Assembly (NCBI GenBank): GCA_900472605.1
Contig: UCJD01000024.1
Span: 1-51,855 of the forward strand
Origin: Hyphomicrobiales bacterium
GTDB lineage: Bacteria; Pseudomonadota; Alphaproteobacteria; Rhizobiales; Rhizobiaceae
DNA: 51,855 bases
Direction: 5' to 3'
Shown here: piece after piece, positions 1-9,140 of the stretch
Layout: each line of letters starts with the position of its first letter
How positions within the stretch are numbered: position 1 is the first letter of the stretch
The notes under the pieces: generated by a model
What the model was told of the DNA's origin: nothing
Databases searched by the model: none
The model's input: only the letters and a program-made list of their open reading frames with translations
Made by a program: the position numbers and the translations under genes

Positions 1-17
1 GGATTTTGCAACGGCCC

Positions 18-62
18 CCAACGGGGAGAAGTGCCGGAGCGTAGCGAGGCGATGAGGGGGCC
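18..62. repeat. Partial rhizobial palindromic intergenic repeat
   Basis: The stretch carries a GGGGAGAAG block, a short GC-rich spacer and a GATGAGGGGG block. The same blocks, in the same order, occur around 16541-16572. This is the layout of mosaic palindromic repeats (RIME/REP type) common between rhizobial genes. Only part is visible because the window starts here. It lies downstream of the minus-strand tlpA gene and contains no credible gene. Confidence 0.55.
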
Positions 63-93
63 ACAGGCGCAAACGTCGCGGCTACCCCAAAAA

Positions 94-756
94 CTAAATC
101 CCCACAGCCCCCTTGATCAGCGCCTTGGCATCCTCGCTGTCCCACGCCGCCGGCCCGTTCATCGCCGAGATCAGGCACCCCTTGTCGTCGATCAGCAGCG
201 TCACCGGCAGACCGAACGCCAGCCCCTGCTTCTTCAGTCCGTTGAACACGGCGATCGTGTCGTCGCGGTAGAGCTTCAGCGCATCGACGCCGGTCTCCGA
301 TAAAAAAGTCTTCGGCTTCTCGTCGTCGCCGGTGTCGATATTGACGGGCACCACCTGGAACTTGTCGCTGCCGAGTTCCTTCTCCAGCGCGTTCAAGGCC
401 GGCATTTCCTCGCGGCAGGGCACGCACCATGTCGCCCACAGATTGAACAGTACCGTCTTGCCCGCGAAATGGTCGAGCGTCATCGGCTTGCCCTCACTGT
501 CCTTGAAGGCGATCGATGTCATCCGAAGCGGCTGTTCGGGCGCGACCATGGCGGCCACCTCGCCCTTCAGGAACGGCTTGATGCGGGTCGCTATGTCCTT
601 TGTGGCCTTGCATTCGCCCGCCGCCATGTCCGCGCCGCCATTGCCAGACCCCGTCTCCTTAATGTAAACCGCTGCCGCACCGGCAATGATGCCTGCGACG
701 ACCGCGATCCCGATCAGTTTCAGGGATGGCAGGCGCAAGGGCGTTCTTGTTGTCAT
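94..756 (-). CDS. tlpA: TlpA-type thiol:disulfide interchange protein
   Basis: A 220-residue membrane-anchored periplasmic thioredoxin. One N-terminal hydrophobic segment (about residues 13-31) anchors it, and the thioredoxin fold carries the redox motif WATWCVPC with cysteines at about 111 and 114 and the cis-proline loop FGLP at about 181-184. Two further cysteines (about 49 and 195) match the extra structural disulfide known in Bradyrhizobium TlpA. Known family role: reduction of cysteines in copper chaperones and in cytochrome oxidase subunit II during oxidase maturation. The start has a GGGAG ribosome binding site six bases upstream. The gene is divergent from argH with only about 40 bp between them, an arrangement I recall from other rhizobia. 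The call is firm; the specific substrate is inferred. Confidence 0.93.
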   Translation of the reverse strand: MTTRTPLRLPSLKLIGIAVVAGIIAGAAAVYIKETGSGNGGADMAAGECKATKDIATRIKPFLKGEVAAMVAPEQPLRMTSIAFKDSEGKPMTLDHFAGKTVLFNLWATWCVPCREEMPALNALEKELGSDKFQVVPVNIDTGDDEKPKTFLSETGVDALKLYRDDTIAVFNGLKKQGLAFGLPVTLLIDDKGCLISAMNGPAAWDSEDAKALIKGAVGI

Positions 757-798
757 TTCATTCTCCCGGACACGCGTTCTTCAAGGCAGGCATCTTTC

Positions 799-2199
799 AT
801 GGCCGACAGCACGGACACCAAATCCTCCAACCAGATGTGGGGCGGACGTTTCGCTTCCGGCCCAGATGCGATCATGGAGGAGATAAATGCCTCGATCGGT
901 TTCGACAAGAAGCTGTTTGCGCAGGATATTCGCGGATCGATCGCCCACGCCACCATGCTCGCCCACCAGGGCATCATTTCGGCCGATGATAAGGACAAGA
1001 TCGTCGAAGGGCTAAACACGATCCTGTCAGAGATCGTGGCCGGCAACTTCGAATTCTCCCGCAAGCTCGAAGACATTCACATGAATGTCGAGGCGCGCCT
1101 TGCGACCCTGATCGGCCCGGCCGCCGGCCGCCTGCACACCGCCCGTTCGCGCAACGACCAGGTGGCGCTCGATTTCCGCCTCTGGGTGAAGGAAGAGTTG
1201 CAGAAGGCCGAGCAACTGCTGACCAGCCTGATCGCCGCCTTCCTCGACCGCGCCGAAGAGCATGCCGACACCGTCATGCCCGGCTTCACCCACCTGCAGA
1301 CCGCGCAGCCCGTCACCTTCGGCCATCACTGCATGGCCTATGTCGAGATGTTCGGCCGCGACCGCTCGCGCGTGCGCCACGCCATCGAGCATCTGGACGA
1401 GAGCCCGATCGGCTCGGCAGCGCTTGCCGGCACCGGCTACCCGATCGACCGCCACATGACGGCGAAGGCGCTCGGCTTCCGCGAGCCGACCCGCAACTCG
1501 ATCGACACCGTCTCCGACCGCGACTTCGCCATCGAATTCCTGGCGCTGGCTGCCATCTGCGCCATGCACCTGTCGCGGCTCGCCGAAGAGATCGTCATCT
1601 GGTCGACGCCGCAATTCGGCTTCGTGCGCCTGTCGGATGCCTTCTCCACCGGCTCCTCGATCATGCCGCAGAAGAAGAACCCCGACGCCGCCGAACTGGT
1701 GCGCGCCAAGACCGGCCGCATCAACGGCTCGCTGATCGCGCTTCTGACGATCATGAAGGGCCTTCCGCTCGCCTATTCCAAGGACATGCAGGAAGACAAG
1801 GAACAGGTCTTCGACGCCGCCGAGAGCCTGGAACTCGCCATATCAGCGATGACGGGCATGGTCCGCGACCTCAGCATCAACACCGAGCGCATGAAGGCCG
1901 CCGCCGGATCCGGCTATTCCACTGCCACCGACCTCGCCGACTGGCTGGTGCGCGAAGCGGGCCTGCCCTTCCGCGACGCCCACCATGTGACCGGCCGCGC
2001 CGTGGCGCTGGCCGAAAGCAAGGGCTGCGATCTCTCCGACCTGTCTCTCGCCGATCTTCAGGCAATCAACTCCGCCATTACGGACAAGGTCTACGACGTG
2101 CTGACCGTAGAGGCCTCGGTCGCCAGCCGCAAGAGCTTCGGCGGCACGGCGCCGTCGGAAGTCAGGAAGCAGATCGCCTACTGGCGCACCCGCAACTGA
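799..2199 (+). CDS. argH: Argininosuccinate lyase
   Basis: Cleaves argininosuccinate to arginine and fumarate, the last step of arginine synthesis, as a cytosolic homotetramer. The 466-residue product has the fumarase/aspartase superfamily signatures: HTARSRNDQ at about 113-121, the catalytic-histidine block THLQ at about 164-167, and the loop [12 protein letters not shown] at about 285-296 with the catalytic serine. The open frame extends far upstream, but the ATG at 799, starting [18 protein letters not shown], fits the family N-terminus, so upstream sequence in that frame is antisense to tlpA and not coding. An imperfect GC-rich hairpin at about 2205-2236 follows the stop and could end transcription, but it lacks a good T-run. 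Confidence 0.97.
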   Translation: MADSTDTKSSNQMWGGRFASGPDAIMEEINASIGFDKKLFAQDIRGSIAHATMLAHQGIISADDKDKIVEGLNTILSEIVAGNFEFSRKLEDIHMNVEARLATLIGPAAGRLHTARSRNDQVALDFRLWVKEELQKAEQLLTSLIAAFLDRAEEHADTVMPGFTHLQTAQPVTFGHHCMAYVEMFGRDRSRVRHAIEHLDESPIGSAALAGTGYPIDRHMTAKALGFREPTRNSIDTVSDRDFAIEFLALAAICAMHLSRLAEEIVIWSTPQFGFVRLSDAFSTGSSIMPQKKNPDAAELVRAKTGRINGSLIALLTIMKGLPLAYSKDMQEDKEQVFDAAESLELAISAMTGMVRDLSINTERMKAAAGSGYSTATDLADWLVREAGLPFRDAHHVTGRAVALAESKGCDLSDLSLADLQAINSAITDKVYDVLTVEASVASRKSFGGTAPSEVRKQIAYWRTRN

Positions 2200-2335
2200 T
2201 CGCGAAAAGGGCGGAGCGCAACCCGCTTCGCCCCTTCGATTTCGCAAAGCGCGAGACCTCAACAATCAGGGTGCACAAGGCGAATAAACTTCGCTATGAA
2301 GGTGTCCATCCGTGCCGCTTCCCAAGAGGAATTCC

Positions 2336-2530
2336 ATGCAGACCAGCTTCCCGCAGATCATCCGCCTGACGGTCGTTTTCGCCGTGATCGGCCTTGCCGT
2401 CGCCGGATGCGGGCGCAAGGGAGACCTCGATCCGCCGAGCGTGCAGGCAACGAAGGAGGGCGACTCGTCGAAACCGACGCAGCAGCCCGGCGTCAAGGAG
2501 CGGCACTTCTTCCTCGATCCTCTTCTGTAA
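2336..2530 (+). CDS. lptM: Small LptM/YifL-like lipoprotein
   Basis: A 64-residue lipoprotein. An N-terminal hydrophobic helix (about 8-24) ends in the lipobox AVAGC, with the lipidated cysteine at 25. It is followed by GRKGDLDPP, the hallmark of the LptM (YifL) family whose consensus is a cysteine, a short basic stretch and a Gly-x-Leu-x-x-Pro block. In enterobacteria LptM assists disulfide formation in the LptD/E outer-membrane LPS translocon. The start is set at 2336 because AAGAGGA lies just upstream; an earlier in-frame start at 2312 has no such site. It sits between argH and lysA, 12 bp before lysA, a placement also familiar from gammaproteobacteria where the homologue precedes a diaminopimelate gene. 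Function is by homology only. Confidence 0.78.
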   Translation: MQTSFPQIIRLTVVFAVIGLAVAGCGRKGDLDPPSVQATKEGDSSKPTQQPGVKERHFFLDPLL

Positions 2531-2542
2531 CAGGCGACTAAA

Positions 2543-3811
2543 GTGAACCATTTCGAGTATCGCGACGGCATCCTCTACGCCGAGAACGTTCCCGTTCCCG
2601 AGATCGCCAAGGCCGTCGGCACGCCTTTCTACGTCTATTCCACGGCAACGCTCGAGCGCCACTACAAGGTCTTCTCGCATGCTTTCAGCGATGTGGACTC
2701 GATGGTTTGCTACGCCATGAAGGCCAATTCGAACCAGGCCGTCCTGAAGACGCTCGGCAATCTCGGCGCCGGCATCGACGTCGTCTCCGAAGGCGAACTG
2801 CGCCGCGCGCTGGCAGCCGGCATTCCGGCCAACCGCATCATGTTCTCCGGCGTCGGCAAGACCGCGCATGAGATGGACTACGCGCTCGAAGCCGGCATCT
2901 ACTGCTTCAACGTCGAATCCGAGCCGGAGCTCGAGATCCTCAACCAGCGCGCCGTCAAGGCCGGCAGACAAGCGCCCGTCTCCTTCCGCATCAATCCTGA
3001 TGTCGATGCCAAGACGCACGCCAAGATCTCGACCGGCAAGAAGGAAAACAAGTTCGGCATCTCCTGGGAACGCGCCCGCGCCGTCTACGCCCGCGCCGCC
3101 GCGCTGCCCGGCATCGAGGCCACTGGCATCGACATGCACATCGGCAGCCAGATCACCGAGCTGCAGCCCTTCGACGACGCCTTCAAGCTGCTGCGCGAAC
3201 TGGTCAGCACGCTGCGCGCCGACGGCCACGAGATCCACCACGTCGATATCGGCGGTGGCCTCGGCATTCCCTACAAGGACGACAACAACCCGCCGCCGCT
3301 GCCCGACGCCTATGCCGCGATCGTCAAGAACCAGCTGCGCGAACTCGGCTGCAAGATCGTCATGGAGCCCGGCCGCCTGATCGTCGGCAATGCCGGCATC
3401 CTGGTGACCGAAGTGCTCTATGTGAAGGATGGCGGCGAAAAGACCTTTGTCATCGTCGATGGCGCCATGAACGACCTGATCCGCCCGACACTCTACGAGG
3501 CCTATCACGAAATCCGCCCCGTGGTGATCTCGGCTGCCAACGCGCCGCGCATCAAGGCCGATGTCGTGGGTCCCGTGTGCGAGACCGGCGACTATCTGGC
3601 GCTCGACCGCGAGATGGCGATGCCGAAATCGGGCGATCTCTTCGCCGTCTCGTCCGCCGGAGCCTACGGCGCCGTGCAGGCCGGCACCTACAACAGCCGC
3701 CTTCTCGTCCCCGAGGTTCTGGTCAAGGGCAGCGATTTCCACGTCATCCGCCCGCGCCGCACCTACGAGGAGCTGATCGCGCTCGACAGCGTCCCTGCCT
3801 GGTTGGACTGA
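2543..3811 (+). CDS. lysA: Diaminopimelate decarboxylase
   Basis: Decarboxylates meso-diaminopimelate to L-lysine, the last step of lysine synthesis, with pyridoxal phosphate. The 422-residue protein shows the PLP lysine in YAMKANSN (K60), HIGSQ at about 199-203, the glycine-rich phosphate loop DIGGGLGIPY, EPGR, and the active-site cysteine block GPVCETGD supplied to the partner subunit. The start codon is GTG at 2543 (protein starts MNHFEYRDG). It follows the lipoprotein gene by 12 bp and probably shares its transcript. All catalytic landmarks are present and the length is normal. Confidence 0.97.
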   Translation: MNHFEYRDGILYAENVPVPEIAKAVGTPFYVYSTATLERHYKVFSHAFSDVDSMVCYAMKANSNQAVLKTLGNLGAGIDVVSEGELRRALAAGIPANRIMFSGVGKTAHEMDYALEAGIYCFNVESEPELEILNQRAVKAGRQAPVSFRINPDVDAKTHAKISTGKKENKFGISWERARAVYARAAALPGIEATGIDMHIGSQITELQPFDDAFKLLRELVSTLRADGHEIHHVDIGGGLGIPYKDDNNPPPLPDAYAAIVKNQLRELGCKIVMEPGRLIVGNAGILVTEVLYVKDGGEKTFVIVDGAMNDLIRPTLYEAYHEIRPVVISAANAPRIKADVVGPVCETGDYLALDREMAMPKSGDLFAVSSAGAYGAVQAGTYNSRLLVPEVLVKGSDFHVIRPRRTYEELIALDSVPAWLD

Positions 3812-3971
3812 GGATAACAATCACTTTTTGGCGACCGAGGGCGAAAAACCGGCATTAACCGGTGCTTGCCCTCGCCTTCGCCACAAAGACTGTTATCCTT
3901 GGCTAAGAGCGAATTGCCCAGCAATCGCCGGAAGCCCCCTCTGCCCACAACGCCAGATCGCGGAGACCGGA

Positions 3972-6725
3972 TTGAAGAACAGCACCGACAGCCAGAGGAA
4001 AGGTGCCTTTGCCCTGAAGCCGTCTCTCGCACGGCTGGTCGCGGTAAAGCGCCTGACGGCGCAATGCGTGCTGCTGTTCGAACAGCTGCTGCCGCTGACG
4101 CTTCCGATCCTGTCGCTTGTCGCCCTTTATCTCGCCGCCTCCTGGTTCGGCGTCTTCCGCATCGTTCCCGATTGGCTGCGCATCGTGCTGTTGCTCGGCT
4201 TCGGCCTCGGGCTGTTGGCGACCCTCTACCCACTCCGCAAGCTGCACTGGCCGGGCGCTGCCGCCGCCGACCGGCTGCTGGAGGAACGCAACGGCCTGCC
4301 ACACCAACCGGTCGCCGTGCAGGAGGACGAGCCGGCCTTCGACACCCCCTTCGCCCGCGCGCTATGGCGCGAGCACCAGACCCGCATGGCCGAGAAGATC
4401 GCCACGCTGGACGCCGGCTTCCCGCAGCCTGATATCGCCGCCCACGACCGCTGGGCGCTGCGCGCCGCTCCGGCGCTGTTGATCGTCATCGCTTTCGGCT
4501 ATTCGCTGTCGACCAATGGCGGCTCGATCGCCGATGCCTTGCAGCCCCGGCCCGAGGCGCAGGCAAGCGACCCGGCCGTGCGCATCGACGCCTGGGTCAC
4601 CCCGCCCGCCTACACTGGTCGCGCTCCCGTCTACCTGACGGCGACCGGCAGTGAGCAGGCCGCGATCAAGATTCCGCAATCATCGAACCTCACCGTGCGT
4701 GTCTCTGGCGGCAAGGCCGATGAGAAGGTGGTTTTTGCCCGCGAGGACGGCAAGAAGATCGAGATAGCCGCGGCGGAAAACCACGCTACCGCGCCGAACG
4801 CCACCGCTTCAGGAACACCCGCGACACCTGCGCCGACAACCGCCGATGGCCAGCAGCCCGCAACGGCGCCGGCCCAGCAACAGAACGCCTCCACGCACCT
4901 GATGAAGCTCGAGGAGAACGGCACGCTGGAGGTCAACGGCCGCAAATGGGCCTTCGACGTCATTCCCGACAAGGCGCCCGAGATCGCCTTCAACGGTCTT
5001 CCGAAGCCGACCATCAACGGCGCGCTGGAGATCGGCTACACGATCAAGGACGATTACGGCGTGCAGGAAGCAACGGCCGAAATCGTACCTGTCGAAGCCG
5101 ACAGCAGCGCCACGCCCCTCTATCCGCTGCCCGAATACAAGCTCGACATTCCGCGCCGCAACGCCCGCGACGCCAAGGGCCTCACCAGCAAGAACCTGAC
5201 CGAGCATCCCCTCGCAGGCAAGCGCGTGCGCATCACGTTGATCGCCAAGGACGCCGCCGGCCAGACGGGCCGCAGCCCGCCGCACGAGATGACGCTGCCC
5301 GCGCGGCCCTTCAACGAGCCGCTCGCCGCTGCCGTCGCCGAGCAGCGCCAGACCTTCGCGCTCGATACCCGCAAGATGCCCGACGCGATCGCGCTCAACG
5401 AGGCGCTGACGCTCCGCCCGGAAGAGACGATCCCCAATCTCACCAATTACCTGCTGATCGAATCCGCCCGCCAGCGCATGAAGCTCGCCAAAGGCGACGA
5501 GGCGCTGAAGGACACCGCCGACTATCTCTGGGAGATCGCCATCGGCATGGAGGACGGCGACCTCTCGCAGGCCGAGCGCAACCTGCGCAACGCCCAGCAG
5601 AACCTCGCCGACGCCCTGCAGCGCAATGCGCCCGACGCCGAGGTCAAGAAGCTCATGGACGAGCTGCGCAAGGCGATGCAGGACTACATGAAGGAACTGG
5701 CGCAGCGCATGCAGAATGCGCCGATGCAGCCCAACCAGAACGCTCAGAACGTCATCCGTCAGCAGGATCTGGAACGGATGATGGACCAGATCGAAAACCT
5801 GGCCCGCTCCGGCAACCGCGACGCCGCCCAGCAGATGCTGTCGGAACTGCAGCGGATGATGAACAACATGCAGGCCGGCCGCCCGCAACGCGGCCAGCAG
5901 CAGCAGGGCCAGGACAACAGCCAGATGCGCCAGCAGATGGACAAGCTTGGCCAGATCCTGCGCGACCAGCAGAAGCTGATGGAAGAGACCTTCAAGCTCG
6001 ACCAGCAGCTGAAGGACCGCATGCAGCGCGGCGATCCCAACAACATGAACCCCGATCTAGGGATGAACGACCCGCTTCTGAACGACATGCCGATGGACAA
6101 TGACGGCATGCCGCAGGATCAGCAGCAGGGCCAGCAGGGTGACCAGAACCAGCGGGGCCAGCAACAAGGACAACAAGGCCAGCAGGGCCAGAACCCGTCC
6201 GACGAGCTGACGGCCGAACAGCTGCGCGAGGCGCTGAAGCAGCTGCGCGAGCGCCAGGACCAGCTCGGCAAGCAGCTTGGCGAAATGCAGAAGAGCCTCG
6301 GCGAGATGGGCATGAAGCCCGGCCAGGGCTTCGGCCAGGCGCAGCGTGAGATGGAAGGCGCCGGCCGCGAGCTCGGCCAGGGCCGCGGCGAGCCGGCGAT
6401 CCAGGGCCAGGGCCGCGCGCTCGAGGCATTGCGCCAGGGTGCCCGCGACATGATGAACCAGATGATGCAGGCGCAGCAGGGTCAGCAAGGCCAGGGTCAG
6501 GGACCGCAAGGGCAGGTCGGCCAGGGCAACCAGAACGGCCGCGATCCGCTTGGCCGGCCGCGCCGCGCCGACGGTCCCGATTTCGGCGACCAGGTGAAGG
6601 TGCCCGACGAGATCGACGTGCAGCGCGCCCGCGAAATCCTTGATGCCATAAGAGAAAAACTCGGCAACAACCCTTCACAGGAGATGGAACGGCGCTATCT
6701 TGAACGCCTGCTCGATATTCAATAA
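3972..6725 (+). CDS. Large Q/G-rich membrane protein, TIGR02302/DUF4175 type
   Basis: A protein of about 917 residues seen next to lysA in alphaproteobacteria; its function is unknown. Two hydrophobic helices near the N-terminus (about 37-60 and 68-85) and a third at about 160-178 are followed by a large domain predicted to be soluble. The C-terminal third is a long charged, helix-prone region interrupted by low-complexity Gln/Gly/Asn tracts (encoded at about 5886-5940, 6117-6195 and 6468-6540). It ends in a conserved-looking basic tail, REILDAIREKLGNN. The start is uncertain: the frame is open upstream to 3828, but TTG at 3972, giving MKNSTDSQRKG, best matches the family's basic N-terminus just before the first helix. 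The helices and Q/G tracts suggest an envelope-associated role, which is inference. Confidence 0.85.
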   Translation: MKNSTDSQRKGAFALKPSLARLVAVKRLTAQCVLLFEQLLPLTLPILSLVALYLAASWFGVFRIVPDWLRIVLLLGFGLGLLATLYPLRKLHWPGAAAADRLLEERNGLPHQPVAVQEDEPAFDTPFARALWREHQTRMAEKIATLDAGFPQPDIAAHDRWALRAAPALLIVIAFGYSLSTNGGSIADALQPRPEAQASDPAVRIDAWVTPPAYTGRAPVYLTATGSEQAAIKIPQSSNLTVRVSGGKADEKVVFAREDGKKIEIAAAENHATAPNATASGTPATPAPTTADGQQPATAPAQQQNASTHLMKLEENGTLEVNGRKWAFDVIPDKAPEIAFNGLPKPTINGALEIGYTIKDDYGVQEATAEIVPVEADSSATPLYPLPEYKLDIPRRNARDAKGLTSKNLTEHPLAGKRVRITLIAKDAAGQTGRSPPHEMTLPARPFNEPLAAAVAEQRQTFALDTRKMPDAIALNEALTLRPEETIPNLTNYLLIESARQRMKLAKGDEALKDTADYLWEIAIGMEDGDLSQAERNLRNAQQNLADALQRNAPDAEVKKLMDELRKAMQDYMKELAQRMQNAPMQPNQNAQNVIRQQDLERMMDQIENLARSGNRDAAQQMLSELQRMMNNMQAGRPQRGQQQQGQDNSQMRQQMDKLGQILRDQQKLMEETFKLDQQLKDRMQRGDPNNMNPDLGMNDPLLNDMPMDNDGMPQDQQQGQQGDQNQRGQQQGQQGQQGQNPSDELTAEQLREALKQLRERQDQLGKQLGEMQKSLGEMGMKPGQGFGQAQREMEGAGRELGQGRGEPAIQGQGRALEALRQGARDMMNQMMQAQQGQQGQGQGPQGQVGQGNQNGRDPLGRPRRADGPDFGDQVKVPDEIDVQRAREILDAIREKLGNNPSQEMERRYLERLLDIQ

Positions 6726-6814
6726 GACGCAGGAAATATTCTTGATTCCAAACATGCCCCGAACAGCGGATTTTCACCCGTATGGGGCTATTCCAGAACC
6801 GCGGAAGCTTCGTA

Positions 6815-7303
6815 ATGTCGCGGCGGCAGGCGACGAACGATAGCGATTCGATGGCAATTCTCTTCAAGACGGTAATCGACGAAAACACGGCATTCCAGAT
6901 GATCGGCAATGCCCTGTCCGAGCATGGCAACGATTACGACGGCTATCTGAACGTCGTCGCCGACGAAGGTGAGCAAACGCTCACCTGGGGGCCGAACATG
7001 CATGCCGAGCAGTTCCAGGCTGAAGTCACGGAAATCTTTCGCGCCACCTGGGACATCTGCCCCTTCTGGGTCGTCTACGAGCGCCGCGACGACCGCAAGG
7101 ATCCCGATGCCAACGACATCAGAAACGCCGCCTTCAGGGTCACCCGCGCCTATGACGGCGTGCTCGTGGTCACCCTCAGCCTGCTCGACAAGCGCGACCA
7201 TGCCGAAGATATCGAACTGATCTTCGTCTGTTTCAAGGAAGACCCGCAGCGCCGGAATTTTCGCGTGCGCTTCGAGGGCAAGTTCATTCAGCCGCAAAAC
7301 TGA
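6815..7303 (+). CDS. YbjN-like (CesT-fold) hypothetical protein
   Basis: An acidic soluble protein of about 162 residues with alternating strands and helices, resembling the YbjN / type III chaperone-like fold. No enzymatic motif is visible. I set the start at 6815, where GGAAG lies seven bases upstream; an in-frame ATG at 6782 has no clear ribosome binding site, and another at 6851 (MAILFKTVID) is also possible. It faces cpdR tail to tail, and its stop lies at the edge of the cpdR terminator hairpin. A role as a chaperone or regulator is only a guess from the fold. Confidence 0.72.
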   Translation: MSRRQATNDSDSMAILFKTVIDENTAFQMIGNALSEHGNDYDGYLNVVADEGEQTLTWGPNMHAEQFQAEVTEIFRATWDICPFWVVYERRDDRKDPDANDIRNAAFRVTRAYDGVLVVTLSLLDKRDHAEDIELIFVCFKEDPQRRNFRVRFEGKFIQPQN

Positions 7304-7327
7304 AAAAGCCGGCGAGAACCGCCGGCT
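7303..7327 (-). terminator. Intrinsic terminator of cpdR
   Basis: On the minus strand an 8-bp perfect stem (AGCCGGCG / CGCCGGCT) with a five-base loop is followed directly by a run of five T. It begins about 34 bases after the cpdR stop codon and overlaps the last bases of the convergent YbjN-like gene. Confidence 0.85.
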
Positions 7328-7360
7328 GTGGATACGATCGACCTGCCTCGGGCGATGCCC

Positions 7361-7720
7361 TCAGGCAGCCAGCGCCCTGGCAACCGCCTTGCGGATATCG
7401 GGAAGCGCAAACGGCTTCGACACGACATCGACGATCTTTTCGGCGAGGTCATCGGCGCGTTCGCGCTGTTCGGCATAGCCGGTCATCAACAGAATCTTCA
7501 GCGCCGGAAAGGCCGACTTCGCCTGGTGCGCGAGTTCGATGCCGTCCATCACGGGCATGCGGATATCCGACAGCAGCAGGTCGTAACCGCCGATGTTGAG
7601 CTTCTCCAGCCCTTCCGCACCGTCAGCCGCTTCTTCGGTCTCATGACCGTCGAGGCGCAAAGCGCGGGCTACGAAAGAACGCAGGGAATCTTCGTCTTCC
7701 GTAATCAGAATTCTTGCCAT
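7361..7720 (-). CDS. cpdR: CpdR-type single-domain response regulator
   Basis: A 119-residue receiver domain with no output domain. The phospho-acceptor is D52 in LLSDIRMP; the acidic pocket is at 8-10, the switch threonine in MTGYAE at about 80 and the conserved lysine in SKPF at 102. In Caulobacter and Sinorhizobium, unphosphorylated CpdR delivers substrates such as CtrA and PdeA to ClpXP, and the CckA-ChpT phosphorelay silences it. The protein ends in Leu-Ala-Ala, matching the C-terminal alanines that make CpdR itself a ClpXP substrate. The start at 7720 (MARILITEDE) is preferred over 7729. It ends in its own terminator, so it is probably monocistronic. Rhizobia can have a second paralogue, so which CpdR this is cannot be told from the window alone. 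Confidence 0.88.
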   Translation of the reverse strand: MARILITEDEDSLRSFVARALRLDGHETEEAADGAEGLEKLNIGGYDLLLSDIRMPVMDGIELAHQAKSAFPALKILLMTGYAEQRERADDLAEKIVDVVSKPFALPDIRKAVARALAA

Positions 7721-7860
7721 GGTGTGCATTGCTCCGTTTCATGCCCTACCCGCAAATCACACGACTTTCCTTTGCGAGTGGTAAACGGTCGAGGGCAATG
7801 ATCCGGGCGATGGACGGGATGGTTAACAACCCGTCTTGACATGGCGCAAGTGAGAGGTGA

Positions 7861-8403
7861 CTACGCGTCGCCCGTCACCACGCCGACGAAGGGAAGCTCG
7901 CGGAAGGCATAGGCCACGTCCATGCCGTAGCCGACGACGAAATAGTCGGGGCATTCGAAGCCGACATAGTCCGCCTCGAGTTCTTCTTTGCGCTTGACGC
8001 TCTTGTCGAGCAGCACGGCGATGGTGACATTGCGGGCGCCGCGCTCATAGAGCAGTTCCTTGGCGAACTTCAGCGTGCGGCCGGATTCGAGGATATCGTC
8101 GATCAGGAGAACGTCGCGATCCTTCACCTCGCTGTCGATATCCTTGACGATCCTGACGCCCTGCGAAACCGTGCCGGTGCCGTAGCTCGACAGCGTGATG
8201 AACTCGACCTCTGGTGCAAGCCCGGTGTCGTGCAGCGCGCGGATAAGGTCGGCCGCGAAAATGAACGAGCCCTTGAGAATGGCGATGACAAGCAGGTCCT
8301 TGGTCGGACCGGCGGCGATCTCCTTTGCGATCGCATGATTGCGCTCGGCAATCATCTCGGCCGTGAAAAGAGGATCGATATTCTTACCGCGCACCACGGG
8401 CAT
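7861..8403 (-). CDS. hpt: Hypoxanthine phosphoribosyltransferase
   Basis: Salvages hypoxanthine and guanine to IMP and GMP using PRPP in the cytosol. The 180-residue product contains the PRPP-binding signature DVLLIDDILESGRTL, the pyrophosphate loop region VIAILKGSFIFAADL and the base-contacting stretch near YFVVGYGMDV. The start at 8403 (MPVVRGKNID) is preferred because GGGAG lies nine bases upstream; a start at 8430 would add nine residues without support. Length is typical. It lies downstream of the DUF3426-like gene on the same strand, 62 bp away. Confidence 0.94.
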   Translation of the reverse strand: MPVVRGKNIDPLFTAEMIAERNHAIAKEIAAGPTKDLLVIAILKGSFIFAADLIRALHDTGLAPEVEFITLSSYGTGTVSQGVRIVKDIDSEVKDRDVLLIDDILESGRTLKFAKELLYERGARNVTIAVLLDKSVKRKEELEADYVGFECPDYFVVGYGMDVAYAFRELPFVGVVTGDA

Positions 8404-8465
8404 GAAGGCTTGCTCCCTGAAAACAAGCACAAGCCGTTACCACAAACCGCGCGGCGAAACAGCCC

Positions 8466-9140
8466 TTAAGGCATGAAGGAGAGCCGAACCTCCGGCGTTT
8501 TTCCACCGGGATACTGTATTCTGGAGGAAAAGCCACGGCTCTGCCCGCCATAGATCACATCGGCGGGCGCGTTGATCACCACGCTAGCGACCAGCTTTTC
8601 GTCGGCATAGAGGTTGGCGCGGATCGGCCGCACCATCTGCGTCGTGCCGGTGGCATTGTCGATGATGCCGTTGATCAGAAGGACGCGCATGCCATTGGCA
8701 TCGCGCGGCGTCGCCGTCACATGGGTAAAGTGCAGCGGATCCGTATCGACGGCCGCGTTGGATTCAGACAGGCCGGAGAACCCGCCGGACAGACCGAAGA
8801 CGAGGACACAGAGCGCCACGACAAGCACGGAGAAATGCTTGGCCGACGCCTGCTGCAGCCACGCTTCCGCCGTGTGAAAGAGCGATGGCGCCTGAACCGG
8901 CGCTGCTCTCTCTGTACGCGGCGATGGGCAGGCGCCGCCGCTGCGGCTGTTGTCGTTGAAGCTGCGGCCCTTGAAACTGCGATCATTGAAATCAGGCGCG
9001 CGCTGCTTGCCGATGACGACGAACTCGGCGTCGGCGATATCTGCGGGACGGCTTTGCCGGTGCTCGCGCTTCACGGCATCCGGCGGCAGGAAATCGTAGG
9101 CCCGCCCGGGTGTCTGGCGCTTGAACGAGGAGGATGTCAT
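8466..9140 (-). CDS. DUF3426-like single-pass membrane protein next to ftsE
   Basis: A 224-residue protein. The N-terminal ~90 residues are polar, basic and probably disordered, a transmembrane helix lies at about 105-125 (FSVLVVALCVLVFGL), and the C-terminal ~90 residues are a probable periplasmic beta domain with the pattern INGIIDNATG...SRGFSSRI...VRLSFMP. That C-terminal pattern resembles DUF3426, usually fused to an N-terminal MJ0042-type zinc ribbon and often found immediately upstream of ftsE in alphaproteobacteria. No CxxC ribbon is present here. The start at 9140 is chosen for a GGAAAGG site eight bases upstream; a GTG at 9173 is an alternative. It is divergent from ftsE. Function unknown; the family link is from pattern only. 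Confidence 0.68.
   Translation of the reverse strand: MTSSSFKRQTPGRAYDFLPPDAVKREHRQSRPADIADAEFVVIGKQRAPDFNDRSFKGRSFNDNSRSGGACPSPRTERAAPVQAPSLFHTAEAWLQQASAKHFSVLVVALCVLVFGLSGGFSGLSESNAAVDTDPLHFTHVTATPRDANGMRVLLINGIIDNATGTTQMVRPIRANLYADEKLVASVVINAPADVIYGGQSRGFSSRIQYPGGKTPEVRLSFMP

Noticed and set aside
3828..3971. Upstream extension of the TIGR02302-type frame
   Set aside because: The extra 48 residues start with TTG just after lysA, are rich in Cys and Pro, and do not match the hydrophobic/basic N-terminal layout of the family.
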